A DNA stretch of 39,658 nucleotides. Origin: Bacillota bacterium (GTDB taxonomy: Bacteria; Bacillota; Clostridia; Tissierellales; Peptoniphilaceae). Under the pieces are notes generated by a model. It made no database searches. It had not been told where the DNA came from and worked only from the letters and a program-made list of their open reading frames with translations. The translations under genes were made by a program, and so were the position numbers. Below, piece after piece: positions 6,969 to 14,722 of the stretch. The stretch is taken from assembly GCA_023442775.1 (NCBI GenBank), contig JAEZXH010000024.1, forward strand, positions 1 to 39,658, written 5' to 3'. Numbering within the stretch: the stretch's first letter is position 1; each line of letters begins with the position of its first letter.

Positions 6969-7569
6969 CATTTTCCTCCCTCTCGTAAACCCCTGCGCGG
7001 TAGCGAAAGGAGGCGAGGGGCATATTACAGGCTTTGACGGCGGCGGTGCCCGTGATTTCCCCAGCTTTCCACCGATGATAGACTGCGTGGAAATTCTCCG
7101 GCAGTGGCATGGGCGGCCTTCCGAACCGGACGCCTCGTGCCTTAGCAGCGGCGATGCCTTCGGCCTGGCGCTGGTGGATGTTTGTCCGCTCGTTTTCTGC
7201 GGCGAAGGAAAGGACTTGCAAGACGATGTCACTAAGGAAGGTTCCCATAAGGTCCTTCCCTCTTCTCGTATCCAAAAGGGGCATGTTCAAGACGACGATG
7301 TCGACGCCCTTTTCCTTGGTGAGGATGCGCCATTGATCGAGAATTTCTCCATTGTTGCGCCCTAGGCGATCGATGCTCTTGACGACGAGGAGGTCGTCTT
7401 TTTTCATTTTTCGTAGGAGTCGTTTGTACTGAGGACGATGGAAGTCCTTCCCCGACTGTTTATCGACGTAGAGATTGGCCTCGGGGATGGCATGCTCTCG
7501 CATGGCGATGCGCTGGCGCTCTTCGTGTTGTTCCCGGCTGCTGACGCGTATGTATCCGTAGATGTTCAT
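6931..7569 (-). CDS. Serine recombinase (resolvase/invertase family)
   Basis: A 212-residue protein of the small serine recombinases that cut and rejoin DNA through a phosphoserine link. Seen: YIRVSSREQ with the catalytic serine near residue 10; the conserved VKSIDRLGRNN (about 64-74) with the active-site arginine region; the long dimerisation helix (SFAAENERTNIHQRQAEGI); and a C-terminal helix-turn-helix (about 165-200, EITGTAAVKACNMPLASFRYR). The length is typical of resolvases and invertases. The ATG follows GGAGGAGT. The final residues TERCTFL are encoded by the inverted repeat of the opposite-strand terminator, so the natural end may have been lost or replaced. No recombination sites could be identified. 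It may mobilise or rearrange the neighbouring island; that is inference. Confidence 0.88.
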   Translation of the reverse strand: MNIYGYIRVSSREQHEERQRIAMREHAIPEANLYVDKQSGKDFHRPQYKRLLRKMKKDDLLVVKSIDRLGRNNGEILDQWRILTKEKGVDIVVLNMPLLDTRRGKDLMGTFLSDIVLQVLSFAAENERTNIHQRQAEGIAAAKARGVRFGRPPMPLPENFHAVYHRWKAGEITGTAAVKACNMPLASFRYRAGVYEREENEKPESTERCTFL

Positions 7570-7592
7570 AGACTCCTCCTTGTTTGGAGCAC

Positions 7593-7637
7593 AAAAAAAC
7601 GCCGCGCTCAGCGTCAGTTGCTGAACACGGCGTTTGT
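7593..7637 (-). terminator. Intrinsic terminator after asp23
   Basis: Minus-strand RNA forms a stem from AACGCCGTGTTCAGC and GCTGAGCGCGGCGTT, ending in seven T. It separates the asp23 operon from the recombinase gene. Confidence 0.85.
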
Positions 7638-7648
7638 TGTTTTAACGT

Positions 7649-8122
7649 TTAGAATTGGACGGAGCTCTTTTCTTGCTTCGCCTTTTCGAAGTCACGGCGG
7701 GTCATGACGTCCACCACGTCCACGTTGAGTTCCACGAGCTTGAGGCCAGTCATCTGCTCAAGTTGTTGGCCAATGTATTGGCGCAACTCTTGGAAGATGC
7801 GAGGAGCACTTTGGCCAAATTCGAGGATGAGTTTGATGTTGACGACGACTTCCTTTTCGCCAACTTCTGCATCGACGCCCTTAGTCACGTCGTAGCCGCC
7901 AAAGTTTTCCGTAATCCCGGAGAGAAGGCCGCCCTTAAGGTCCAAGATGCCCTTGATTTCACGGGCGGCGAGGGCTGCAATCTTCTCGACGACAGAGGTG
8001 TCGAAATTCAAGGTGTCCTTGTGTTCTTGTTGTTCCACAGGAGGAGCCACCGTGTCCTTTGCTTCTTCAAAACCTTCCTTTGCGCGTTCGATCACACTCT
8101 TGTTGTTGTCGTTGGTAGCCAT
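7649..8122 (-). CDS. asp23: Asp23/Gls24 family envelope stress protein
   Basis: A 157-residue alkaline-shock protein. The Asp23 domain (about residues 38-140) shows the family pattern: VVEKIAALAAREIKGI, a glycine-rich turn, then VNIKLILEFGQSAPRI and a last strand VELNVDVVDV. The first 35 residues are charged and probably disordered. Such proteins are soluble but gather at the membrane through the anchor AmaP, here encoded two genes upstream. The start has AAAGGAA six bases before it. Last gene of the amaP operon, 24 bases after the DUF2273 gene and followed by a strong terminator. Role in envelope homeostasis is known for Staphylococcus; assumed here. Confidence 0.92.
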   Translation of the reverse strand: MATNDNNKSVIERAKEGFEEAKDTVAPPVEQQEHKDTLNFDTSVVEKIAALAAREIKGILDLKGGLLSGITENFGGYDVTKGVDAEVGEKEVVVNIKLILEFGQSAPRIFQELRQYIGQQLEQMTGLKLVELNVDVVDVMTRRDFEKAKQEKSSVQF

Positions 8123-8146
8123 GGGGTATTCCTTTCTGTTGATGGT

Positions 8147-8497
8147 TTAACGCATTCTTCGCAAAAATCCCAAGACCGTGGGGTTCTTATCGAGGACGCC
8201 TCCAATGAGATAGCCTGCGGCGAGCAAGAAGAGCACGCCGATGGTGCGTCCAAATCCCAGGGTCAAGAAGAGAATGGCAAGAATGATTGCACAGCTCATC
8301 GTCCGGATTGTGAAATGTCTCTGCATCCGACGCATACGCGCCCTTGGGGAATTCCAGCTCCTCTTGATGTCGGCCCACAGTCCTCCTTCCGAGGAGGTGT
8401 GTCCGACGATCTGGGGGAGGGTTTCCGGGGAAACACTCTTCACATAAATCCCCCCTTGGGGAGCGGGTGCCCGGTCGTCGACGAGGTAGAGTTTCAT
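8147..8497 (-). CDS. DUF2273-type small membrane protein
   Basis: A 116-residue protein. The second half holds two close membrane segments (about 71-85 and 86-101, IILAILFLTLGFGRTIGVL and neighbours) with the GxxIGxxLD-like end typical of the DUF2273 proteins that stand between amaP and asp23. The first 60 residues (MKLYLVDDRAPAPQGG onwards) are soluble and longer than in most DUF2273 members. It overlaps amaP by four bases with GGGGGAG as its ribosome site. Function unknown; the genetic link to the Asp23 membrane complex is the best guide. Confidence 0.8.
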   Translation of the reverse strand: MKLYLVDDRAPAPQGGIYVKSVSPETLPQIVGHTSSEGGLWADIKRSWNSPRARMRRMQRHFTIRTMSCAIILAILFLTLGFGRTIGVLFLLAAGYLIGGVLDKNPTVLGFLRRMR

Positions 8498-9045
8498 AGG
8501 CGCTCTCCCCCTTCTTCCACTTCATAGAAGGAGACGTCGACGTCCTTGACGGGAAGCCCTGAGAACTCCTCGATGCGACGCGCAACCTCGCTGGTGACCT
8601 CTTTGCCAAGACCTTCAAGGTTCATTCCTCGGGTGACGCCGAGCTCAAGTCGCGCAGTGACGTCGGGGGTCTGGCCATTGAAAATCTTCGTATCCACGTC
8701 GTAGCTCTTAATCGGCGCCATGCCGCGGAGGGTATTCTCCACGACTTGGTTCAGGCTGTCCTCGGAGATTTTGACGCTCCCCTTTTCCATGGGAAGTTTC
8801 ACTCCTGGGACCACCGTGCGGCTGACGAGAGCACGGAGGATGACAATGAGGGCGTAGAGGCTCGCAAGGCCCGCAAGCACCATGGCGGTGTAATAGCCCA
8901 CCGTGGTGTTTAAGAAGCGAAGAAGACTCTCCGACAAGGGGCCAAAGCCGAGAGATCTTCCGAAGAGGGTCCCGTAGCAGAGAAAGACAAATCCGAGAAC
9001 GACGAGTCCCATGATGATGTCGAGGGCTTTCTTTCCTCTCCTCAT
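8494..9045 (-). CDS. amaP: Alkaline shock response membrane anchor protein AmaP
   Basis: A 183-residue protein with two N-terminal membrane segments (about residues 9-28 and 52-73) and a C-terminal Asp23-like domain (about 85-175: VKISEDSLNQVVENTLRGM, then DVTARLELGVTRG and VKDVDVSFYEV). AmaP holds Asp23 at the membrane. First gene of the amaP-DUF2273-asp23 operon; the ATG follows AAGGAGGAGACC. The only upstream space is 77 bases, which should contain the promoter; an AT-rich stretch (TAATTATACA, about 9082-9094) is the likely -10 area, but I find no clear -35. Confidence 0.87.
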   Translation of the reverse strand: MRRGKKALDIIMGLVVLGFVFLCYGTLFGRSLGFGPLSESLLRFLNTTVGYYTAMVLAGLASLYALIVILRALVSRTVVPGVKLPMEKGSVKISEDSLNQVVENTLRGMAPIKSYDVDTKIFNGQTPDVTARLELGVTRGMNLEGLGKEVTSEVARRIEEFSGLPVKDVDVSFYEVEEGGERL

Positions 9046-9122
9046 GGTCTCCTCCTTACTTCAGATTCTTCGTTTTCTGACACTGTATAATTAACCCGAT
9101 TTTTGCTCGGTGAAACACCCTC

Positions 9123-10313
9123 TCACGATTTTTCTAGGATTTCTCCGATGAGGTAGAGGGAGCCACAGACGAAGATGTTCCTTTTGTTTGACCTCTTGAA
9201 GTCGCGAAGTGCCTCCTCTACCGAGGAGAAGACGAGAGAGCCTGGAAATCTTCGCTGAAACTCGGCAACAGATGTACTCCTCTCACTTTGAAATTCTACG
9301 AAGGCCACCGGAAGGCCTGTGAGGATCGTCTCAAAGGCGTCGAGGTCCTTGTCCTTGGAAAATCCACAGAGGAGGATTTTGTTCTTCCTGTTCCACCGAC
9401 GAAATTCTTCCACGGCTAAGGCCAATCCCTGGGGATTGTGGGCGCCGTCGAGAATCATCTCTCCCCAACTCGTCTTGCGATGCTCCATCCTCCCCGCCCA
9501 GTGTAAGGAGGAGAGAATCTCTTCTTCCTTTTCTTCGGAAAGCCTCTTTCCCAAGTGCTCTTCGATGATTTCGAAGAGGGTGAGGGCGGTGGTGAGATTT
9601 TCTCCTTGATAGTCCCCAAGAAGGGAGGTGTTGAGGGTGCGCGTCCCCTTCTTCGGCGTGGTGATTTGAAATTTTCCCTCCCCAAGGGATGTAGCAGGTT
9701 TGGCCGTCAAGAGGGTGCCTCCTGTCTTCTTGATGACGGATGCAAAGAGAGGGGCGAGGTCTTCGTTGGAGGCGGCGAGGACCAGGTCTTGTCCTTTGAG
9801 AATCCCCGCCTTTTCCAGGGTGATGGCTTCTCTCGTGTCCCCGAGAAGGGCGGTGTGGTCCAGGGAGATGGAGGTGATGGCACTGGGGAGGAGCTCTTCA
9901 GATAGGACGGCGTTTGTGGCATCATAGCGCCCTCCAAGTCCCGTCTCGAGGACGAGAACTTCGACGCGGTGCGCCCTGGAAATCAAGATGGCGGCGGTGA
10001 AGAAGAGGGCAAAAAATTGAGGAAAGAGTCCTTGGCGATGAAACATCGACTTCGCTTCCTCAAGGGCCTTTGCCATCTCCTCAGCGCTCACCATCTCGTC
10101 GTCGATGCGCAGCCGTTCCCGTTCTTCGATGAGGTGGGGACTTGTAAAGAGGCCCGTCCGAAGACCTAGGCCCTCAATGAGGCGACTCAAGATGTAACAG
10201 GTGCTCCCCTTTCCGTTGGTGCCGGCGACGTGGACAATCTTTGGCCCAACGGGAAGAAGGCCCTCCCGGTGGAGAGCCTCCTTGTAGTCTTGAAAAAATG
10301 TCTTTGCGTCCAT
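9123..10313 (-). CDS. folC: Folylpolyglutamate synthase / dihydrofolate synthase
   Basis: A 396-residue Mur-ligase-like enzyme that adds glutamate to folates and, in bifunctional forms, makes dihydrofolate. Seen: P-loop GTNGKGST near residues 32-39; TSPHL with the substrate-contact region near 58-62; EVLVLETGLGGRYDATN (about 121-137); SITSISLDHTALLGDT; and the C-terminal Mur-ligase-type domain with LDGAHNPQG (about 287-295). The length is a little short of the usual 420-430. The ATG shares one base with the valS stop (TGATG); a GTG one codon upstream is an alternative. It is coupled to valS, a common arrangement in Gram-positives. Confidence 0.93.
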   Translation of the reverse strand: MDAKTFFQDYKEALHREGLLPVGPKIVHVAGTNGKGSTCYILSRLIEGLGLRTGLFTSPHLIEERERLRIDDEMVSAEEMAKALEEAKSMFHRQGLFPQFFALFFTAAILISRAHRVEVLVLETGLGGRYDATNAVLSEELLPSAITSISLDHTALLGDTREAITLEKAGILKGQDLVLAASNEDLAPLFASVIKKTGGTLLTAKPATSLGEGKFQITTPKKGTRTLNTSLLGDYQGENLTTALTLFEIIEEHLGKRLSEEKEEEILSSLHWAGRMEHRKTSWGEMILDGAHNPQGLALAVEEFRRWNRKNKILLCGFSKDKDLDAFETILTGLPVAFVEFQSERSTSVAEFQRRFPGSLVFSSVEEALRDFKRSNKRNIFVCGSLYLIGEILEKS

Positions 10314-12943
10314 CACTGAGGAAGGGCGGCGAGGCGTTCTTCGATGCCTCGGAGGATTTCGTGGAACGAGGCGGCTTTTTCCCGTTCCTTCTCCACGACG
10401 GCCTCGGGGGCCTTGGCGAGGAATCCTTCGTTGGCAAGTTTCTTTTCCACGCGAGAAACTTCAGCGAGGACCTTTTCCTTCTCCTTCTCGAGACGAGCCC
10501 GTTCCTTCTTTACGTCGACGAGGTCGTTCATAGGCAGGTAGAGGGTCGCGCCTTCTAAGACTACGGCGACGGCACCTTCAGGAGCCTCCTCTTCAAGGCC
10601 TTGGAAGTGGATTTCTTCTGCAAATCCCAGGTGTTCGAAGTGACCTCTCTCCTCTTCGATGAGGCGATGGTGTTCCTCGTCAGCACCGACGAAGAGGGGA
10701 GCTTTCTTGCCGCCTTGGACGCCGAGTTCGGCCCGGGCGTTTCGAATGCCGCGGATGGCTCCTTGGACATAGGCAATCTGCTCTTCCATCTTCGGGTTCT
10801 TCCAGGCTTCGTTGACCTTGGGCCAGGGGGCGCGGATGAGGCGTCCTTCCGTCTCTGGGAGGGTGTCCCAAATCTCTTCAGTGATGAAGGGCATGAAGGG
10901 GTGGAGAAGTTTCAAAATGTTTTCGAGGACTGTGGCGAGGACGGCGCGGGCCAAATCCTTCGAGGCCTCGTCGTCGCCGTAGAGGCGAGGCTTGACCATC
11001 TCGATGTACCAGTCGCAGAAGTCGCTCCAGATGAAGTCGTAGAGGGCTTGCGCCGCGAGGCCGACGTCGTAGTTGTCGAGTTTCGACCCCACTTCTTCAA
11101 TGAGTCCTTGAAGCTTCGAGAGGATCCAAGCGTCTTCGCTCTTTAATGCATCTTCTTCGGTGAGGGCGCGGGGCGCTTCTTCAAAGTGCATGAGGACGAA
11201 GCGAGAGGCGTTCCACAACTTGTTGGCGAAGTTTCGCATCGCCTCCACTTTTTCGTTGGTAAAGCGCATGTCGTTTCCTGGGGAGTTCCCGGTGATGAGG
11301 GTGTAGCGCAGGGCGTCGGCTCCATAGGCGTCAATGATTTCCAAGGGATCGATGCCGTTTCCGAGGCTCTTACTCATCTTGCGCCCTTGGGCATCGCGGA
11401 CGAGGCCCGTGAGGAAGACGTCCTTAAAGGGAAGTTCTCCTGTCTGCTCCAGGGCGGAGAAGACCATGCGAATGACCCAGAAGAAGATGATGTCGTAGCC
11501 GGTGATGAGGACGTTGGTGGGATAGAAGTACTTCATATCCTCCGTCTCTTCTGGCCAGCCGAGGGTGGAGAAGGGCCAGAGGGCGGAGCTAAACCAGGTG
11601 TCCAAGGTGTCCTCATCGCGGCGAAGGGGTGCGCCGCAGTCGGGGCAAGTCTTCAGCTCTTCAAGGCTCACAATCTCCTTGCCACAGGCGTCGCAATAGT
11701 AGACGGGCAGGCGATGGCCCCACCAGAGTTGGCGAGAGATGCACCAATCCCGGATGTTCTCCAGCCAGTGGGAGTAAATCTTCCCGAAGCGTTCGGGGAT
11801 GAAGCGCAGTTCTCCCTTTTGGTAAGCCTCGAGGGCGGGTTTTGCCAAGGGCTCCATGCGGACGAACCACTGCTTGGAAATCATGGGCTCAATGACGGTC
11901 TTGCACCGCTCGCAGTGCCCCACGGCGTGGGCGTGGTCCTTTACTTCAACGAGAAGGCCCAGGTTGTCCAAGTCCTCGACAATCTTTTTCCGGCAGGCGT
12001 AGCGTTCCATCCCCGCATAGGGGCCGGCGGCGTCACTCATGTGGCCGTCCTTCGTCATGACGAGAAGTTGACCCAAGTCATGACGTGCGCCAACCTCGAA
12101 GTCATTGGGGTCGTGGGAAGGAGTAATCTTCACGCAACCCGTCCCAAATTCCTTTTCCACATACTCGTCGGCGATAATGGGAATGCGACGGTTCATCACC
12201 GGCAAGATGACGTGTTTTCCCACGAGGTCCTTGTACCGCTCGTCTTCTGGGTGGACTGCCACTGCCAAGTCTCCCGGGATGGTCTCGGGGCGCGTCGTGG
12301 CAATCTCAATGAATCCCCCTTCTTCCACGGGATAGCGGAAGGTCCAGATGTGGCCATCGTGGTCCTCGTGCTCCACCTCTGCGTCGGAGATGGCGGTGAG
12401 GCAGTGGGGACACCAGTTGATAATCCGGTCTCCGCGGTAGATGAGGTCCTTTTCGTAGAGGCGCATAAAGACTTCTTCCACGGCGCGGGAGAGGGTGTCG
12501 TCCAAGGTGAAGCGCTCTCGGTCCCAGTCGCAGGAGACGCCGAGCTTTTTCAATTGGTTCTTGATGTTTCCGCCATAGGTTTCGGTCCAGTCCCAGGCCT
12601 CTTTCAAAAATCCCTCGCGGCCGAGTTCTTCCTTTGAAGTCCCATCCTTCTTAATCTTCTCCACCACCTTCGCCTCGGTGGAGATGCTGGCGTGGTCCGT
12701 CCCGGGAAGCCAGAGGGCACTGTAGCCATCCATGCGCTTGTAGCGGATGAAGATATCCTGGAGGGTGTTGTTGAGGGCGTGGCCCATGTGAAGATTGCCC
12801 GTGACGTTTGGCGGGGGCATCATGATCGTATAGGGTTTCTTGTTGGGATCGCGCTCGGCATGGAAGTCCTTCTCTTCCATCCACATGGCGTAGATCCGGT
12901 CTTCAAATGCTTTCGGATCGTAAGTCTTATCGAGATTTCGCAC
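10313..12943 (-). CDS. valS: Valyl-tRNA synthetase
   Basis: An 876-residue class I synthetase charging tRNA-Val. HIGH-type motif PPPNVTGNLHMGHA (about 43-56); the CP1 editing domain with ATTRPETIPGD (about 216-226); the zinc-ribbon-like CDACGKEIVSLEELKTCPDCG; KMSKS at about 524-528; the anticodon-binding domain; and the C-terminal coiled-coil arm (VDVKKERARLEKEKEKVL). The length is usual for Gram-positive ValS. GTG start with GAGGAGG five bases ahead. It lies behind a T-box and a strong promoter, so it is induced by uncharged tRNA-Val, and it is coupled to folC. Confidence 0.97.
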   Translation of the reverse strand: MRNLDKTYDPKAFEDRIYAMWMEEKDFHAERDPNKKPYTIMMPPPNVTGNLHMGHALNNTLQDIFIRYKRMDGYSALWLPGTDHASISTEAKVVEKIKKDGTSKEELGREGFLKEAWDWTETYGGNIKNQLKKLGVSCDWDRERFTLDDTLSRAVEEVFMRLYEKDLIYRGDRIINWCPHCLTAISDAEVEHEDHDGHIWTFRYPVEEGGFIEIATTRPETIPGDLAVAVHPEDERYKDLVGKHVILPVMNRRIPIIADEYVEKEFGTGCVKITPSHDPNDFEVGARHDLGQLLVMTKDGHMSDAAGPYAGMERYACRKKIVEDLDNLGLLVEVKDHAHAVGHCERCKTVIEPMISKQWFVRMEPLAKPALEAYQKGELRFIPERFGKIYSHWLENIRDWCISRQLWWGHRLPVYYCDACGKEIVSLEELKTCPDCGAPLRRDEDTLDTWFSSALWPFSTLGWPEETEDMKYFYPTNVLITGYDIIFFWVIRMVFSALEQTGELPFKDVFLTGLVRDAQGRKMSKSLGNGIDPLEIIDAYGADALRYTLITGNSPGNDMRFTNEKVEAMRNFANKLWNASRFVLMHFEEAPRALTEEDALKSEDAWILSKLQGLIEEVGSKLDNYDVGLAAQALYDFIWSDFCDWYIEMVKPRLYGDDEASKDLARAVLATVLENILKLLHPFMPFITEEIWDTLPETEGRLIRAPWPKVNEAWKNPKMEEQIAYVQGAIRGIRNARAELGVQGGKKAPLFVGADEEHHRLIEEERGHFEHLGFAEEIHFQGLEEEAPEGAVAVVLEGATLYLPMNDLVDVKKERARLEKEKEKVLAEVSRVEKKLANEGFLAKAPEAVVEKEREKAASFHEILRGIEERLAALPQ

Positions 12944-12957
12944 GTGTTCCTCCTCAC

Positions 12958-13162
12958 AAAAAAACTCGCCCCATGCAAAGGGCGAGATTCCGCGGTACCA
13001 CCTTTATTCCAAGCTGTGCCTGGCACTTCGCTCATGATAACGGGTGAGATCCCGGCGTTTGCAACTTAAAGAGCGACTTCCCCACAGACGAACATGTCCT
13101 TGCACCACCCGAACACTCTCTTCTGAACGCCTTGTGCGTACTCCTCTCTTCTCAACGTTTCT
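12958..13162 (-). promoter_or_regulatory. T-box leader of valS
   Basis: Minus-strand leader with the T-box core GGTGGTACCGCG (12991-13002 in the plus numbering), an AGTA element, a GGTG element and, at the end, a terminator (CTCGCCC/GGGCGAG, 12965-12986, with seven T at 12958-12964). Uncharged tRNA should favour the antiterminator and let valS be read. A GTC triplet at 13087-13089 is a possible valine specifier, but I have not folded stem I. Confidence 0.93.
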
Positions 13163-13168
13163 AGGTCA

Positions 13169-13197
13169 AGTATAGAGAAGAGGCGCTTTTCTGTCAA
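13169..13197 (-). promoter_or_regulatory. Strong sigma-A-type promoter of valS
   Basis: TTGACA (13192-13197), a spacer of exactly 17, and TATACT (13169-13174). The -35 overlaps the TGA stop of pgsA (13194-13196), so the valS unit starts directly from the end of the upstream operon. Confidence 0.9.
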
Positions 13198-13709
13198 GGT
13201 CGCCGGGCTCCAAAAAAACTTCGACTGTAGGAGAAAAAGGCGATGAGGGCGAGGCAGAGACTTGCCCCAAGGAGAAGAAGGCTCAAGGTCTTCGGCGCTT
13301 CGAGGCCCACGGAGACAATCCCCAAAAAGAGACAGACGGTGTGGGCCTTCCCGTAGCTATTGGCGGGAATGGTCATCCGGTCTTTTTTGAAATACCCATA
13401 GGAGCCGCAGAGAATCTGGGTCAGCTCCTTGAGGACGTAGAGGCCGAAGAATATCCATGGAATCCGCCCATCGTAGGCAAAGCAAAAGAGACAGACGAGG
13501 ACCATGAGTTTATCCGCAAGGGGATCGAGGACGATGCCAAGAGGCGTCACGAGACCGAGGCGCCTTGCGAGGAAGCCATCGAGGACGTCGCTGAGAGCTG
13601 CGGCAAAGAAGATGACGAGGCTCCAGGTCACTCCCCACTTTCCATAGACGATGGGAAAGAGGGCGGCAAGGAGAAACCGAAGTCCCGTCACGGCGAGTGC
13701 GACGTTCAT
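13194..13709 (-). CDS. pgsA: CDP-alcohol phosphatidyltransferase (phosphatidylglycerophosphate synthase-like)
   Basis: A 171-residue integral membrane enzyme with about five hydrophobic segments. The family signature D-G-x2-A-R-x8-G-x3-D-x3-D is complete (SDVLDGFLARRLG, then GIVLDPLADK, about residues 40-68) and marks transfer of a phosphatidyl group from CDP-diacylglycerol to an alcohol. Length and layout fit PgsA (glycerol 3-phosphate as acceptor), but substrate cannot be proved from sequence. It overlaps trpS by four bases and ends the amidohydrolase-trpS-pgsA operon. Confidence 0.82.
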   Translation of the reverse strand: MNVALAVTGLRFLLAALFPIVYGKWGVTWSLVIFFAAALSDVLDGFLARRLGLVTPLGIVLDPLADKLMVLVCLFCFAYDGRIPWIFFGLYVLKELTQILCGSYGYFKKDRMTIPANSYGKAHTVCLFLGIVSVGLEAPKTLSLLLLGASLCLALIAFFSYSRSFFGARRP

Positions 13710-14713
13710 GGCCGCGCGACGAATCCCATCTTCCGGTAGACCTTCGAGAGGGTGCGCCGGGCCATCTTCGAGGCGCGCATGGCTCCCGTGGCCATGACTT
13801 CTTCCAAGGCCTTCTTGTCTTGGCGAAGGGCGAGGTAACGGTCTCGGATGGGGCCGATGCCATCGATGACCACTTGGGCGAGGTCTTCCTTAAATTCTCC
13901 GTACCCTTTGCCATCGTAGCGGGCGACGATGGTCTCCATGTCCTCTCCTGTGAGAGCACTGTAGATTCCCAGGAGATTCTTCAGTGCCGGTTGCTCATCG
14001 CGATAGGCGACGCGGCCCTCGGAGTCGGTGACGGCGCGCTTGATTTTGCGCCGAATCGTGGCGTCGTCGTCTTCCAAGGTGATGGTGGCGTTGGGGTCTG
14101 GGTCGGATTTTGACATCTTCTTCGTCGGGTCTTGGAGGCTCATGACCCGGGCGCCCACCTTTGGGGCAATCATCTCGGGGATGGTAAAGGTCGGGGAATA
14201 CCGAGAGTTAAACCGCTGAGCCAAATCTCTCGTGAGCTCGATGTGTTGGCGCTGGTCGTCGCCGACGGGAACCCCATCGGTTTGGTAGAGCAAGATGTCC
14301 GAGGCCATGAGGACGGGATAGTTTAAGAGGCCGGCTTGGACTTCAGTGCTCTTCTTGGATTTGTCCTTAAACTGGGTCATGCGCTGAAGTTGGCCGACAC
14401 CAGTCATGGTATTTAGGAGCCACATGAGTTCCACGTGTTCCGGAACGTGGGACTGGACGTAGAGCAGAGACTTCTCCGGGTCCACTCCCGCGGCGAGGTA
14501 GAGGGCGAGGATTTCATAGGTGCGCTGACGCAAGAGTTTTGGTTCCTGGGGCACAGTGATGGCGTGCATGTCAGCGATGCAATAGATGCAGTCGTACTCC
14601 TCTTGAAGGGCGGGGAAGTTTCGCAGCGCGCCGAGGTAGTTCCCAAGGGTGAGGGTCCCCGAGGGTTGAATGGCACTGTAGACGACTTTCTTTTTTTCTT
14701 GGGTCTGTTCCAT
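13706..14713 (-). CDS. trpS: Tryptophanyl-tRNA synthetase
   Basis: A 335-residue class I synthetase. HIGH-type motif PSGTLTLGNYLGA (about 17-29), the VGDDQRQHIELTRDLA tract of the tryptophan site (about 150-165), and KMSKS (about 198-202). Length is normal for bacterial TrpS (about 330). Second gene of its operon, nine bases after the amidohydrolase gene with GGAGG six bases before the ATG; no T-box is seen in that short gap. Confidence 0.97.
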   Translation of the reverse strand: MEQTQEKKKVVYSAIQPSGTLTLGNYLGALRNFPALQEEYDCIYCIADMHAITVPQEPKLLRQRTYEILALYLAAGVDPEKSLLYVQSHVPEHVELMWLLNTMTGVGQLQRMTQFKDKSKKSTEVQAGLLNYPVLMASDILLYQTDGVPVGDDQRQHIELTRDLAQRFNSRYSPTFTIPEMIAPKVGARVMSLQDPTKKMSKSDPDPNATITLEDDDATIRRKIKRAVTDSEGRVAYRDEQPALKNLLGIYSALTGEDMETIVARYDGKGYGEFKEDLAQVVIDGIGPIRDRYLALRQDKKALEEVMATGAMRASKMARRTLSKVYRKMGFVARP

Positions 14714-14722
14714 GGCTCCTCC

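Noticed and set aside
7655..8527. A 290-codon plus-strand frame across asp23 and DUF2273
   Set aside because: Both minus-strand genes are well supported; the frame is an antisense shadow.
11186..12637. A 483-codon plus-strand frame opposite valS
   Set aside because: It is the mirror of a highly conserved synthetase gene in GC-rich DNA; its composition is that of an antisense frame and it has no ribosome site.
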